From Yamadazyma tenuis (Eukaryota; Ascomycota; Pichiomycetes; Serinales; Debaryomycetaceae), in NCBI RefSeq assembly GCF_029203305.1, contig NC_089463.1, positions 823,001 through 887,000 on the forward strand: a stretch of DNA of 64,000 bases, in the 5' to 3' direction. Shown here one piece after another: positions 37,105 through 47,745 of this stretch; position 1 is the first letter of the stretch, and each line of letters begins with the position of its first letter. The notes under the pieces are model-generated. The model worked only from the letters and a program-made list of their open reading frames with translations, made no database searches and was not told where the DNA came from. A program made the translations under genes and the position numbers.

Positions 37105-37156
37105 GAGTTGGAAATGCTAAAATTTGTCAACCGGTGATGCAGCAGAAAAAAAAAAA

Positions 37157-37165
37157 ACTATATAA
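37157..37165 (+). promoter_or_regulatory. TATA box of CDC19
   Basis: TATATAAAA lies 78 bp upstream of the CDC19 ATG, directly after a long A run. A strong TATA is typical for this highly expressed, regulated class. Confidence 0.65.
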
Positions 37166-37242
37166 AAACCCCAATCGCCCTTAATTTTTTCTCCCGTTCA
37201 GAATTAATAAATCTAAATAAATTTTTATCAGCTACCAACAAA

Positions 37243-39736
<2,494 letters not shown>

Positions 39737-39909
39737 AGCTGTAAATAGTCAATGAATGTACCCAATTTAAAGGTTTGTATTTTCAAAGTGGATGGTTCAC
39801 ATATGATGGTAGAGATATTTCAGCTTACATGGTCTCTATGATACCTGAAACCGTAGATATAACCTCACAAAATTTAGAATTAGACCTGTTTCTTTTTTTG
39901 GCGAAATTA

Positions 39910-39981
39910 GCTCGTATGGCGCAGTGGTAGCGCAGCAGATTGCAAATCTGTTGGTCCTTAGTTCGAACCTGAGTGCGAGCT
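39910..39981 (+). tRNA. tRNA-Cys(GCA)
   Basis: A 72-nt cloverleaf without intron. The acceptor stem pairs GCTCGTA (39910-39916) with TGCGAGC (39974-39980), with one G-T pair, and U73 is the expected cysteine discriminator. The D arm is in tggcgcagtggtagcgca, and the anticodon arm agattgcaaatct puts GCA in the loop. The T-arm B box is GTTCGAACC. It lies between COQ5 and AIM14. Confidence 0.95.
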
Positions 39982-39985
39982 TTTT
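39981..39985 (+). terminator. RNA polymerase III terminator
   Basis: A five-thymine run begins at the discriminator base of tRNA-Cys, and after one C a further seven-base T tract follows, giving a strong Pol III stop. Confidence 0.8.
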
Positions 39986-40025
39986 CTTTTTTTGGTTGTC
40001 TATTCCATGCATTCATAAAGTAATA

Positions 40026-41453
40026 CTAATAATTGTAAAATTCCTTTAAAAAGTTCACATTGTTAGCGGTTGCAAAAGCTTGTGCATCGTAAATCAACGA
40101 ATCTGGTCCACAAGCAATAAGCAAATCCGGCACTTGAAAATCGGAGATTTGTGGCCTGCCTCTTGCAAACATAATTTCTGGTGTTTCAGAGTCCTCAGCT
40201 ACTTCGAATTCGTCCATCTCGATATTATGCAAGAGACCATCTCTTTGTTCACCCAACTCCGAAGCCATATCCCCCGAAGAAACCAGGCCAGTGACATACA
40301 AGTCTACCTGACAATTCAAGTTGAACTCCTTGATCAAAGCCAAGTCCCGTTTATCCCTAACCACCCACACCAATCGGAAGTTGATCTTGACAGTTTTGTA
40401 GAAGTTCAAGATCGAAATTGCATATGAGATTCCCGATCCTCCGATTACCATAAGCACATTTTTCCCCTCAAACTCCATGAGACTCAATGAAGACGAGTAC
40501 GGGAAGCTGATGGTGTACATATGTTCGACGTCGAACTTAAACCTGTTGATGTTGGTGACCACCAAATTTAAGTATTCGTTGTTGTTGATGATAGTGTACG
40601 GATGAGCAGGGAAGATCCACTGACGCCAGTTTCGCAGAAGCTGGAGTACCAAATGGGATCCTGGAGTGGTGATCGGGTAATTGATCGGTTTCTCAAACGT
40701 CACAAGGGTCAAGCTGCCAAAGTTCTTCACGCTGGTGGAGGCAATTCGAGTAATGTTGAACTTGAACACGATTTGCACGGTCACTAAAAACAAGTTCAAC
40801 ATCGTCAACCAAGTGACACCAGGCCGGGCATGGTAGTTGATGAGCCCCAAGTAGCACACGAGCGTGAGGTTATGTATCACATAAAACGTGTTGTAGTATT
40901 TGTTTCTGTACACTTTGATCGAAAGTACCAAAAGCACCACAAACATAAGGAAGATAGCCACTCCCAAGAGGTTAAGGAGTCGTAATACCTTGAACAACTG
41001 CCCCATCACCAACCACCTGACCAAGAACCCCACCAGGTGTACGATTCCCAACACAATTACGTACCGGGACATCCACTTGTGTAATTCCACCAAGTACACA
41101 TAATTGAGTAAGTTGGGTCGCAACGCCAAAAGTAAATCAACCGTAGTCAACACGTACGAAAAGCGGCCGAACCTCTTGAGAAGTGTGCTACTGTTTTCCA
41201 CGATGTTGGGGAACAAGTTGGCACACAACCCCACGGTCGCCAGGATCCAGAGAGCGATGTGGGTGGATATTTTGAAGGGTTTGGAGTACTTGGGTCGCCT
41301 TCTTTCGTAAGCAAGGAACACCGCGAAATACACGAGAGAGCCCGCAAGAAGGATATAGCCCCACTTGATGTTGGCGTAGTGGCTACTGTTGTGGCCATGG
41401 CCGTGAGAATCCTTATGGTGTTCTCCTTCGTGCCTTTGTAGTAGGCGAGACAT
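40026..41453 (-). CDS. AIM14: Ferric-reductase-like NADPH oxidase Aim14/Yno1
   Basis: Aim14/Yno1 is an ER NADPH oxidase of the ferric reductase/NOX superfamily that makes superoxide in yeast. The ATG at 41453 (MSRLLQRHEGEHHKD) is chosen because HYANIKWGYILLAGSLVYF then falls where S. cerevisiae Aim14 has its first helix; the 45 upstream codons lie in the promoter. The product is 475 residues. A His-rich N-terminus precedes about seven transmembrane helices (residues about 30-250), with heme-ligand histidines in VELHKWMSRY, IVHLVGFL, VIHNLTLV and INYHARPG. The FAD region includes HPYTIINNNE. The NADPH-binding motif is VLMVIGGSGISYAI, and the C-terminus has LLIACGPDSLI. Confidence 0.88.
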   Translation of the reverse strand: MSRLLQRHEGEHHKDSHGHGHNSSHYANIKWGYILLAGSLVYFAVFLAYERRRPKYSKPFKISTHIALWILATVGLCANLFPNIVENSSTLLKRFGRFSYVLTTVDLLLALRPNLLNYVYLVELHKWMSRYVIVLGIVHLVGFLVRWLVMGQLFKVLRLLNLLGVAIFLMFVVLLVLSIKVYRNKYYNTFYVIHNLTLVCYLGLINYHARPGVTWLTMLNLFLVTVQIVFKFNITRIASTSVKNFGSLTLVTFEKPINYPITTPGSHLVLQLLRNWRQWIFPAHPYTIINNNEYLNLVVTNINRFKFDVEHMYTISFPYSSSLSLMEFEGKNVLMVIGGSGISYAISILNFYKTVKINFRLVWVVRDKRDLALIKEFNLNCQVDLYVTGLVSSGDMASELGEQRDGLLHNIEMDEFEVAEDSETPEIMFARGRPQISDFQVPDLLIACGPDSLIYDAQAFATANNVNFLKEFYNY

Positions 41454-42552
41454 GCTGTTAAAATCAATAGTGCGCACTGCCGTTGTGACCCTAGATGCGA
41501 CGGCCGCTAGTCGAGACCTTACACAAAGAGACAGTTGCACAAACAGACAGTCCTCTGTGAAAAATATGAGTGTGGACCGCAAGAACACTGTCCCCCAACA
41601 AAAGCAAGAAACCAGGTATAAGCTACACCAAACCGGACCTCACCTTCATCTTTCACATTTCAGTGCACGTGTACAGACCAAAAGGTGTCTACGCTCGCCA
41701 TGATACATGAGCGAAAGCCCAGAACCCCGGATATGTCGGGCAATATGGTCTATCACTAGCCACTTTCTTGGAGACCATGATCACGAGCACTAGTCTCCGT
41801 CCCCCAGTTTACACTTCGACAAATTTTAAGCATCCAGCATATAATTAATCCTTGATACATTAGCTACTGACGCCATCCGTCGGGCATGATAGACATTAGC
41901 ACTCCGCCACCAACGTCACCTCCTCACCAAAAGAAGGTTTGCTACTAGCCACACAGGTGTTAAACCATGTGCTAGAGAAACGTAAATCCCCCGACAATGC
42001 AAGGACGCATCTACAGTCTTCCCGACTTAGCTGCAGTGCTAGTGATGAGGCATTGGTGCTTTTACCCCGTTTGGGTAAGTGCGCCTGAGACAAAGTCGGA
42101 AGTCCGAACATCAGAGGCTAATTTAGCGACGCCCAGGGAATTGCGGAGCGGGTATATTGCTGATCAATGACATTAGCAGCAAGCGCCTTTGTTTTCTGTG
42201 CCGTGGCTGGTGGTGGCTCACCATGTCTGACAATCTTTGGATGCACAAAATGTTGTTTGGAACATACCGAGCTGGTACTTTTTTGAAGATGTGGTTAGTT
42301 CCAATATAGGGGTTTGTGATTCGGAGTTGCTTATTTTGTTCAACCAACTGAGTTGAGACGTGTGCTTTACCAAATAATCCTAAACTTTGCTTCAGGCTGG
42401 TTGGCATACATTGGGAACTAGAGAACCCATAATTATCAGGACCATAGATGGCTTTACTAGACAACTGGGGATTGAGTTGGATCTCCTTAATATGGGAATA
42501 CCAAGTTCTTCGTCATAATGCTATCGACATGGTATTTCTGTTCGTTCTTTGA

Positions 42553-42598
42553 AGTTCCGATCTTTCTCACGAGTTCCGACATGTCTGAGGAGTTCCGA
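42553..42598. repeat. Three AGTTCCGA copies at exact 19-bp phase
   Basis: AGTTCCGA occurs at 42553-42560, 42572-42579 and 42591-42598. The spacing is 19 bp both times, close to two helical turns, while the intervening bases differ. This is the pattern of a phased operator array rather than a simple duplication. Confidence 0.7.
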
Positions 42599-43104
42599 TT
42601 CTTGAATAATCACAAGACAATGCGAGTAGGAAATGCGACAAGTACACAACGTTAGTGATAACTACAGTTATGAGAGGAAGTATAGGATAATTTTGATGAA
42701 GTGAAATTTGAGCATCAACTTGTGGCTTCTGTTATCCATTTCAGCAGACTTGGAAATTTAGGTTTCTGTATCTTTTTTACAAATTGCTTTCATCGAAACT
42801 GATCAAATAGGATAAGCATACGGGTGGAATCTGAAAACATCTTTCGTTAAAGTTTGCGCCTCTGTCGATTGCTGACATACTTAAAAGTGTGGCCGCCTCA
42901 GTGGATGTGAACCAAGCATCAGCATTGCCGTCAAGACACAGGCGAAATGCAGATCCGCACTGTAATCGAGATCATGAAAGCTTCTATTGTAATTACGTAG
43001 TCTCCGCTTGAAAGGATAATTCCAGCCGACTGCATCGAACGCTGAATTAGTGAATGCATAAAACCACACGGGGTCCTTTTTTGTCGCTGGATTAGGAAAT
43101 TATT

Positions 43105-44007
43105 GTGTCTGTTCCTGTAGACGAATGCGACAAAATTCACCCTGAAGCTGGATAGTGCAGCGCTGTATGCAAGTGGCCAAGTGTGTGCCTGAAAAAAATG
43201 CGACTGTTAGCTTCAAGTTACCAACATACTGAGATTTAAGCATGTCTGCTTCTCAGACACTATGCACGCAATTTGCAGACACTGGAATTTGAAAACTTGA
43301 AGAGACGGCTTGGAAGCTGAAAGACTGATACCACATCATGGGTGATATGATGAAGGTTCTCAAAAGTTGCTTGAACTTGCATGCTTCGCTGAACATACTT
43401 TGATTGTCGAAGATTCCAATTACGCCGTGCATACGAAGGTAATCGCACATAATAATCATGCGTGAGAAGTGAGGTGTAAAAGCATTCATGGTTTTGTGTC
43501 CGACACGATGATTTTCTCCCATTCCTGCCTCATTACGTCTTGGGGAAATTTATTTTCTCCTACCTAAAATTAGATACCGGTCTTCACCACCGGCGTAAAC
43601 TCTATCCCGTATTTTGCGCGACACTGCGATTGGCGCGCTGCAAGCGGCTGGATTCAACGACAGTGTTTAAGGATCCACTCGCGACAAGTAGGCGGTGCGC
43701 TATGCAGCATTGTCTGCATGAGATGGTGTGTCTGCCACTGTAAGATTCTCGCTAAACTGACTCTGCCCTTAACCGCTGGATATCAGGACTTCGGTCTCGC
43801 CTTGGTTACCGACTATAACCGCCCAAGCCCCAACCAACTTAACAAGTGGTCAGGATAGCATTTGCTGCAGATACTATGTCCGAATATTTTTTAAGATGGT
43901 GTGGCAAATGCTGGTAATAAATCAAAATAATAAAAAATAAATCATATTGCGCTTCGTCACCAATGCGTGATTATTCATTGCAGACAATTTTAGAAATTAA
44001 GTGTCTG
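43105..44007. promoter_or_regulatory. Cluster of GTGTCTG/CAGACAC heptamers
   Basis: GTGTCTG on the plus strand occurs at 43105-43111, 43728-43734 and 44001-44007. CAGACAC, its reverse complement, occurs at 43254-43260 and 43276-43282. The related palindrome GTGTCcGACAC lies at 43496-43506. Five heptamers in 0.9 kb is far above the roughly 0.1 expected by chance. The nearest downstream gene is the Ada/AraC-type regulator. Confidence 0.5.
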
Positions 44008-44262
44008 AAATGGCTGCCTAATTCGGAAGGATGCCAATGTCCCACATTTATTTGTATTTAAATGCTTCTATATTTCCCCCCTACCATGCTTTTTTTTCAA
44101 TAACAAACATCACACAACGACAAGTTTTTATACAGACATTTATCCCTTAAACATCTGTACTCTTACTATCCATCCTTCCTCGGCACTTGCAACATTTTAG
44201 ACATTTGCCTACCCCGTATCCGCTACCCCCCAACCCGGAAATCTATTTCTGCTCAAGACACA

Positions 44263-44685
44263 ATGGTATACTCCAAAGAATCGAGCAAGTGGAAAGCGTA
44301 CCAGTTCTCGGATCCCTTTGCCACCAACTCGTTTTTGGTGTGCAACAAAACAAATAAGATATTCTGCAGACCCGACTGTGATAGTGTGGCCAAGACCGAT
44401 TTAAAATCGGATATCAAGTTTGTGGACTTCTACGAAGATGCCATCAAGTCGGGATACAAGCCATGTAAGTTTTGTGAACCAGTCACCAAACCTGCCATTG
44501 ACGTGGAGTTACTCATCAAGTGTGTTAACAACATCAACCGGGAAATTGGATTTATGAACCCCTTAATTGATGAAGATGAAGAATACAATAATGAAAAAAT
44601 CAAAGAGAACATTTTGGAGTCTAAAATCTCCAATAAAGAACATATCATGAAGGTGTTGGACCAGTCTGTGAATTGCAGAAGATAA
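44263..44685 (+). CDS. Ada-type zinc domain protein, N-terminal part of a split Ada/AraC-like regulator
   Basis: A 140-codon frame from ATG 44263. Residues 22-75 match the Ada metal-binding domain: NSFLVCNKTNKIFCRPDC with Cys35 and Cys39, then FVDFYEDAIKSGYKP, then Cys68 and Cys71 in CKFCEP. In bacterial Ada these four cysteines bind zinc, and one accepts a methyl group from DNA phosphotriesters. Residues 78-95 (IDVELLIKCVNNINREIG) resemble the first helix of an AraC domain. The frame stops at TAA 44683-44685, but the same frame resumes immediately and encodes the matching helix-turn-helix (44695-45678). Readthrough, unusual splicing, a null allele or separate translation could explain this. 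A canonical donor GTAAGT sits at 44465, inside the Cys68-Cys71 codons. Confidence 0.75.
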   Translation: MVYSKESSKWKAYQFSDPFATNSFLVCNKTNKIFCRPDCDSVAKTDLKSDIKFVDFYEDAIKSGYKPCKFCEPVTKPAIDVELLIKCVNNINREIGFMNPLIDEDEEYNNEKIKENILESKISNKEHIMKVLDQSVNCRR

Positions 44686-44694
44686 CATGTACCG

Positions 44695-45678
44695 ATGATA
44701 AATGAGCAACGCCCGCTCAGTAAGGATATGGTACAAAGCGTGAATCTCTCCAAGAATGACAGCGATCACTATCGTCTCGTGGACTTGGCGTGCCGCCATT
44801 TAGCCCACGCAGCTGCCACGAATCTCTTTTTCCCCAAGAAGTACGCCGACGAGGATGTGAGTACGGTCGGTGGTAAGAAGAAGAGAAGAAGAGGAGGGGT
44901 ATTGGGCTTTAAAGAATTGGCCGCCAAGTCCAAGTTGTCGGCGTGGCACTTTCACCGGGTGTTCAAGTCAGTGACAGGCTTGACTCCTAAGACCTATGGA
45001 GACAGATGTAACGAGTTTTTGGAGAAGTTCAAGGACTCGGAATACGTGAATTATTCCAAGTTCAACCAGTCAATTACGCCGGTTTCACAACAAACATCAC
45101 TAAACAACTCAACTATTGACAATCACCACATCAAGAGACAAAAGGTTTCACTGATGGAGCCTATGGCTGATAACTACGGATATAACTACAGCCATCACTC
45201 AAGCAGCCTCCCCAACATGTACCAGAACGAGGCTCCAGTCGACACGATGGTGGATCAGTACTATAACGCTCTTGCGCCAACTTCAGCACCCGTTCCATCG
45301 CAGTTTGGACAGTACCAAATGCCCGTGCAACCCCAATTTGACTTCCAGCCACAGACGGTGTCTGACGAAGTGCAAACGCAAACATACCCATTCTCCAACA
45401 GGCTGTCAATACCCGACTTGAGTATGAGTAGTACCAGCACATCTGCTGCTGTGGGGACTGCCAACATCTCGCCCATCAGCTTGGAGATGGATGAAGTTCA
45501 GGTACCTTCTATTTTCAAGAAGGACTATAAGATTGATATACCTGACATAACCGGCGACTTTGGTTCGATGGGAAACTTGGGTCTCATGGATTCTGGAGCT
45601 CCTATGGAGCCCATTGAGTTTTTGAACCAGGTTAGTTTTGATGATAACGACTTTCATGAATTTTTAGCTTCTGTGTAA
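44695..45678 (+). CDS. AraC-type helix-turn-helix protein, C-terminal part of a split Ada/AraC-like regulator
   Basis: A 327-codon frame in the same phase as 44263-44685, separated from it by one TAA and three codons. Residues about 72-111 hold an AraC-type helix-turn-helix: FKELAAKSKLSAWHFHRVFK, then SVTGLTPKTYGDRCNEFL. These closely follow the bacterial Ada/AraC pattern (SxxHxHRxFKxxTGxTPKxY). A basic KKKRRRGG patch precedes it and may be a nuclear signal. The remaining 200 residues are Gln/Asn/Ser/Pro-rich with acidic-aromatic patches near the end (FDDNDFHEFLASV), like a fungal activation domain. No O6-alkylguanine methyltransferase domain (PCHR) is present, so the likely role is DNA-binding regulation. 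If made separately, translation would start at ATG 44695. Confidence 0.75.
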   Translation: MINEQRPLSKDMVQSVNLSKNDSDHYRLVDLACRHLAHAAATNLFFPKKYADEDVSTVGGKKKRRRGGVLGFKELAAKSKLSAWHFHRVFKSVTGLTPKTYGDRCNEFLEKFKDSEYVNYSKFNQSITPVSQQTSLNNSTIDNHHIKRQKVSLMEPMADNYGYNYSHHSSSLPNMYQNEAPVDTMVDQYYNALAPTSAPVPSQFGQYQMPVQPQFDFQPQTVSDEVQTQTYPFSNRLSIPDLSMSSTSTSAAVGTANISPISLEMDEVQVPSIFKKDYKIDIPDITGDFGSMGNLGLMDSGAPMEPIEFLNQVSFDDNDFHEFLASV

Positions 45679-45984
45679 ATCCGTACAATGAGAATAGATA
45701 ATGAACAGAAGACTACGGGGTATTCGATGTAGAAATAATCAATATAATATGATGGAATTACTGAATATACTGATAGATGCAAATTATTGAAGTATAGATG
45801 CAAATTGAACTATTCCACATTTTCAGGAAAAAGTGGACGCATGTGGGCATGGAACGATAATTACCCGAAAGTAAACACATGCAAGCACAGACGGGGTGTT
45901 TTCAGACACAATTGGTCAATTGTATACAATAGAATTGTACTCTATAATAATTGTGCATTATAATACAAGAATAGGAAGACGAGG
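45679..45984. other. Convergent intergenic spacer with short repeats
   Basis: 306 bp between the Ada-like gene and the SFL1-type gene. ATAGATGCAAATT is repeated at 45773-45785 and 45794-45806 (21-bp period), and ATTGTATACAAT at 45919-45930 is a perfect 12-bp palindrome. One CAGACAC lies at 45903-45909. These may be 3'-end signals; no gene is seen. Confidence 0.5.
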
Positions 45985-47745
45985 CTACGAATCATTGATT
46001 TTGCGCATCTTAAGCAGCTCGTCGAGCTGACTGATACTAGGGAGTTGGTAGCTTCTTTTGCGGGAGTCGGGTCCTAACACCGAGCCCGGGCCAGAGGGAG
46101 ACAATCCCAAGCCCAAGCCGGTGACAGGGGTGGCAGAATTGGAATTGTGAGCACCTACTGTCCCTTTCCCGGCACTCATACTAGGAGTTCGCAGGTAGTG
46201 GCCCCTGTCGTGTTCCGCGGGCCGGTAATCGCGTTCACGTTCCCGCTCGCGCTCGGCCTGATGCTGCGGCGTGGCTCTGTTAGCGCCAGGCGTGTCAATG
46301 GAATGGCGCGGGGTGGGGGGGTCAATGGCCGGAAATGGATACTGAAAGTTCTTCTCGAATTTCTCGATCTTATCGAGAATTTTCGTGTCCAGACGTTCTT
46401 CTTTCAGCAATGGCGAATACGACCGCAGTGGCTTATGTGACACAATGTGTGGGGTGGGGAGCACCAAATTCAGTGATGGCTCGGACGTAGGATATGGCCC
46501 CTGTGGCTGTGGGGTGTTGGGAGCTAGGGCGAACGGTTGATGGAATGCTGGCACCGAGATGTTGGATGGTGTCACCACCGGTGGTGTGAGGGAGCTGGAA
46601 TTCGCACCATTTGCATTATTTGGACCGCCAGCCAGGCCGTGCCCCGCGCCCGCACCAGAACCAGCACCAGCACCAGAACCAGAACCAGAACTCAGCGTCG
46701 AACCGTGCTCTCGCTTGACCTGAGGAATCCCAGCTGGGGCTGAATTGCTCTGTACTGTCGCTGGTCGTTCCTCCTGCACGTCCTGGACGTTGTATCGCGG
46801 ATTTAACGTGTAATTTTGCACCAAGCCCGGCGCCGGCACGGTACCCGACAGAGACGTTTTGTTAAAGCCATCGTTCAAAATTACCAGGTTACTCAAGTTC
46901 AGGAGAAGGTAGTGCTTAAAGTTGTTGAGATCGTTTAAGTTATTGGTCTGCAAAATCTCGATGAGCTTGACTAGATTCTTCTGTTGAAATCGATATTCAT
47001 TGAGAAAGTAGTCGAACTTGTTGAGGAGGTTGGCCACATCGAATTTGAGGTGGTTGAAGTTGTTGAGGAGCTCGAGATATTTATCGAGGGAGACGTTAGG
47101 GTGCGGCGCATAATGCTGGAGGTGGTGGTACTGAGGGTACGACTGTTGTGCCAGGGATGTGGTGCCCACAGGTGGACCTCCAGGGCCTCCGGGACCTCCA
47201 GGACCTCCTAACCCGACGCCAACGCCACCAGGACCTCCCACTCCAACGCCAACTCCAGGCCCCCCCACTCCAACTCCACCCCCACCACCCGGCGACGGTG
47301 GGAGCTCCCACAGACTCGGAGAGGCAGTCGGCCCGTAGTACTCGTCCTGGTCGAGCACCACCTCCTTGCTATTGTTCTTCAGCAGTCGGCGTTTAATCAA
47401 ACGCAATGAATCGACGTCGCCTTTGCGAAACTGGTTATGTGAATGCTTAAACTCCCATACAAGCGTCTGGGAGTCGCCTGGTGTGTCTTCACCACTATTG
47501 ACCTTGTGAAACCCGTACATGTTGAGCTGGCGGATGAAACTGGCGATGTTGGTGTGCTTGAAATATTGACTTAAAGCCTTCAGAAACTGCTCGGACGGTA
47601 CGAGTAAAAACGAGTCATTGGCGGGGGTCCACCAGATTAGATGATGAAGTTGTGGATCTTGAAGCATATCATAGAGCTTATGGATAAATATTGTTTGATG
47701 CTTGGACTTGGTTAGCTCCGGTAAACTATGGGATCGTTTAGACAT
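45985..47745 (-). CDS. SFL1: HSF-type DNA-binding transcription factor, Sfl1/Sfl2 group
   Basis: Sfl1-type factors bind DNA through a heat-shock-factor domain and control flocculation, filamentation or biofilm genes. The 586-residue frame starts MSKRSHSLPELTKSKHQTIF. The HSF domain covers about residues 15-118: FIHKLYDMLQDPQLHHLIWW, YFKHTNIASFIRQLNMYGFH and LVWEFKHSHNQFRKGD, with the RLIKRR end typical of Sfl1. A run of Gly, Val and Pro (about residues 152-194, GGVGVG/GPG units) follows, then a coiled coil at about 218-290 rich in Leu and Asn. The C-terminal half is disordered, with a Gly/Ala/Ser tract and an RERERERD stretch. Whether it is Sfl1 or Sfl2 cannot be decided here. Confidence 0.82.
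   Translation of the reverse strand: MSKRSHSLPELTKSKHQTIFIHKLYDMLQDPQLHHLIWWTPANDSFLLVPSEQFLKALSQYFKHTNIASFIRQLNMYGFHKVNSGEDTPGDSQTLVWEFKHSHNQFRKGDVDSLRLIKRRLLKNNSKEVVLDQDEYYGPTASPSLWELPPSPGGGGGVGVGGPGVGVGVGGPGGVGVGLGGPGGPGGPGGPPVGTTSLAQQSYPQYHHLQHYAPHPNVSLDKYLELLNNFNHLKFDVANLLNKFDYFLNEYRFQQKNLVKLIEILQTNNLNDLNNFKHYLLLNLSNLVILNDGFNKTSLSGTVPAPGLVQNYTLNPRYNVQDVQEERPATVQSNSAPAGIPQVKREHGSTLSSGSGSGAGAGSGAGAGHGLAGGPNNANGANSSSLTPPVVTPSNISVPAFHQPFALAPNTPQPQGPYPTSEPSLNLVLPTPHIVSHKPLRSYSPLLKEERLDTKILDKIEKFEKNFQYPFPAIDPPTPRHSIDTPGANRATPQHQAERERERERDYRPAEHDRGHYLRTPSMSAGKGTVGAHNSNSATPVTGLGLGLSPSGPGSVLGPDSRKRSYQLPSISQLDELLKMRKINDS
47170..47292. repeat. GC-rich coding minisatellite in the SFL1-type gene
   Basis: Repeated units such as ccaggacctcc and ccaacgccaac alternate irregularly, encoding the elastin/collagen-like GGPG and GVGVG tract on the minus strand. 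The strand asymmetry (C-rich plus strand) and near-identical units point to replication-slippage expansion. Confidence 0.65.

Larger units (their letters stand above)
36099..37242. other. Long divergent intergenic region, MDJ2 and CDC19 promoters
   Basis: 1144 bp between the divergent MDJ2 and CDC19 starts. It carries an E-box, a Gal4-type site and a TATA box, listed separately. An A12 run (37145-37155 region) precedes the TATA box. No ORF looks coding. Confidence 0.55.
41454..44262. other. 2.8-kb gene-poor region between AIM14 and the Ada-like gene
   Basis: The longest interval without a supportable gene in the window, between two divergent genes. Candidate frames such as 42123-42464 (minus) lack an ATG start and protein-like composition. 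It contains three AGTTCCGA copies at 19-bp phase (42553-42598), five GTGTCTG/CAGACAC heptamers (43105-44007) and the near-palindrome GTGTCcGACAC (43496-43506). The last 200 bp before 44263 are C/T-rich like a transcript leader. It could be an extended regulatory region, a non-coding RNA locus, or decayed gene sequence; I see no LTR or transposase remains. Confidence 0.6.

Noticed and set aside
42123..42464. 113-codon minus-strand frame in the AIM14 to Ada-like interval
   Set aside because: It begins with TTG, has no ATG near its start, and its composition is not protein-like.
44465..44803. Constitutive intron in the Ada-like gene using GTAAGT and TAG
   Set aside because: It would delete two of the four conserved zinc cysteines and there is no good branch site. 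It is kept only as a possible alternative splice event in the findings.
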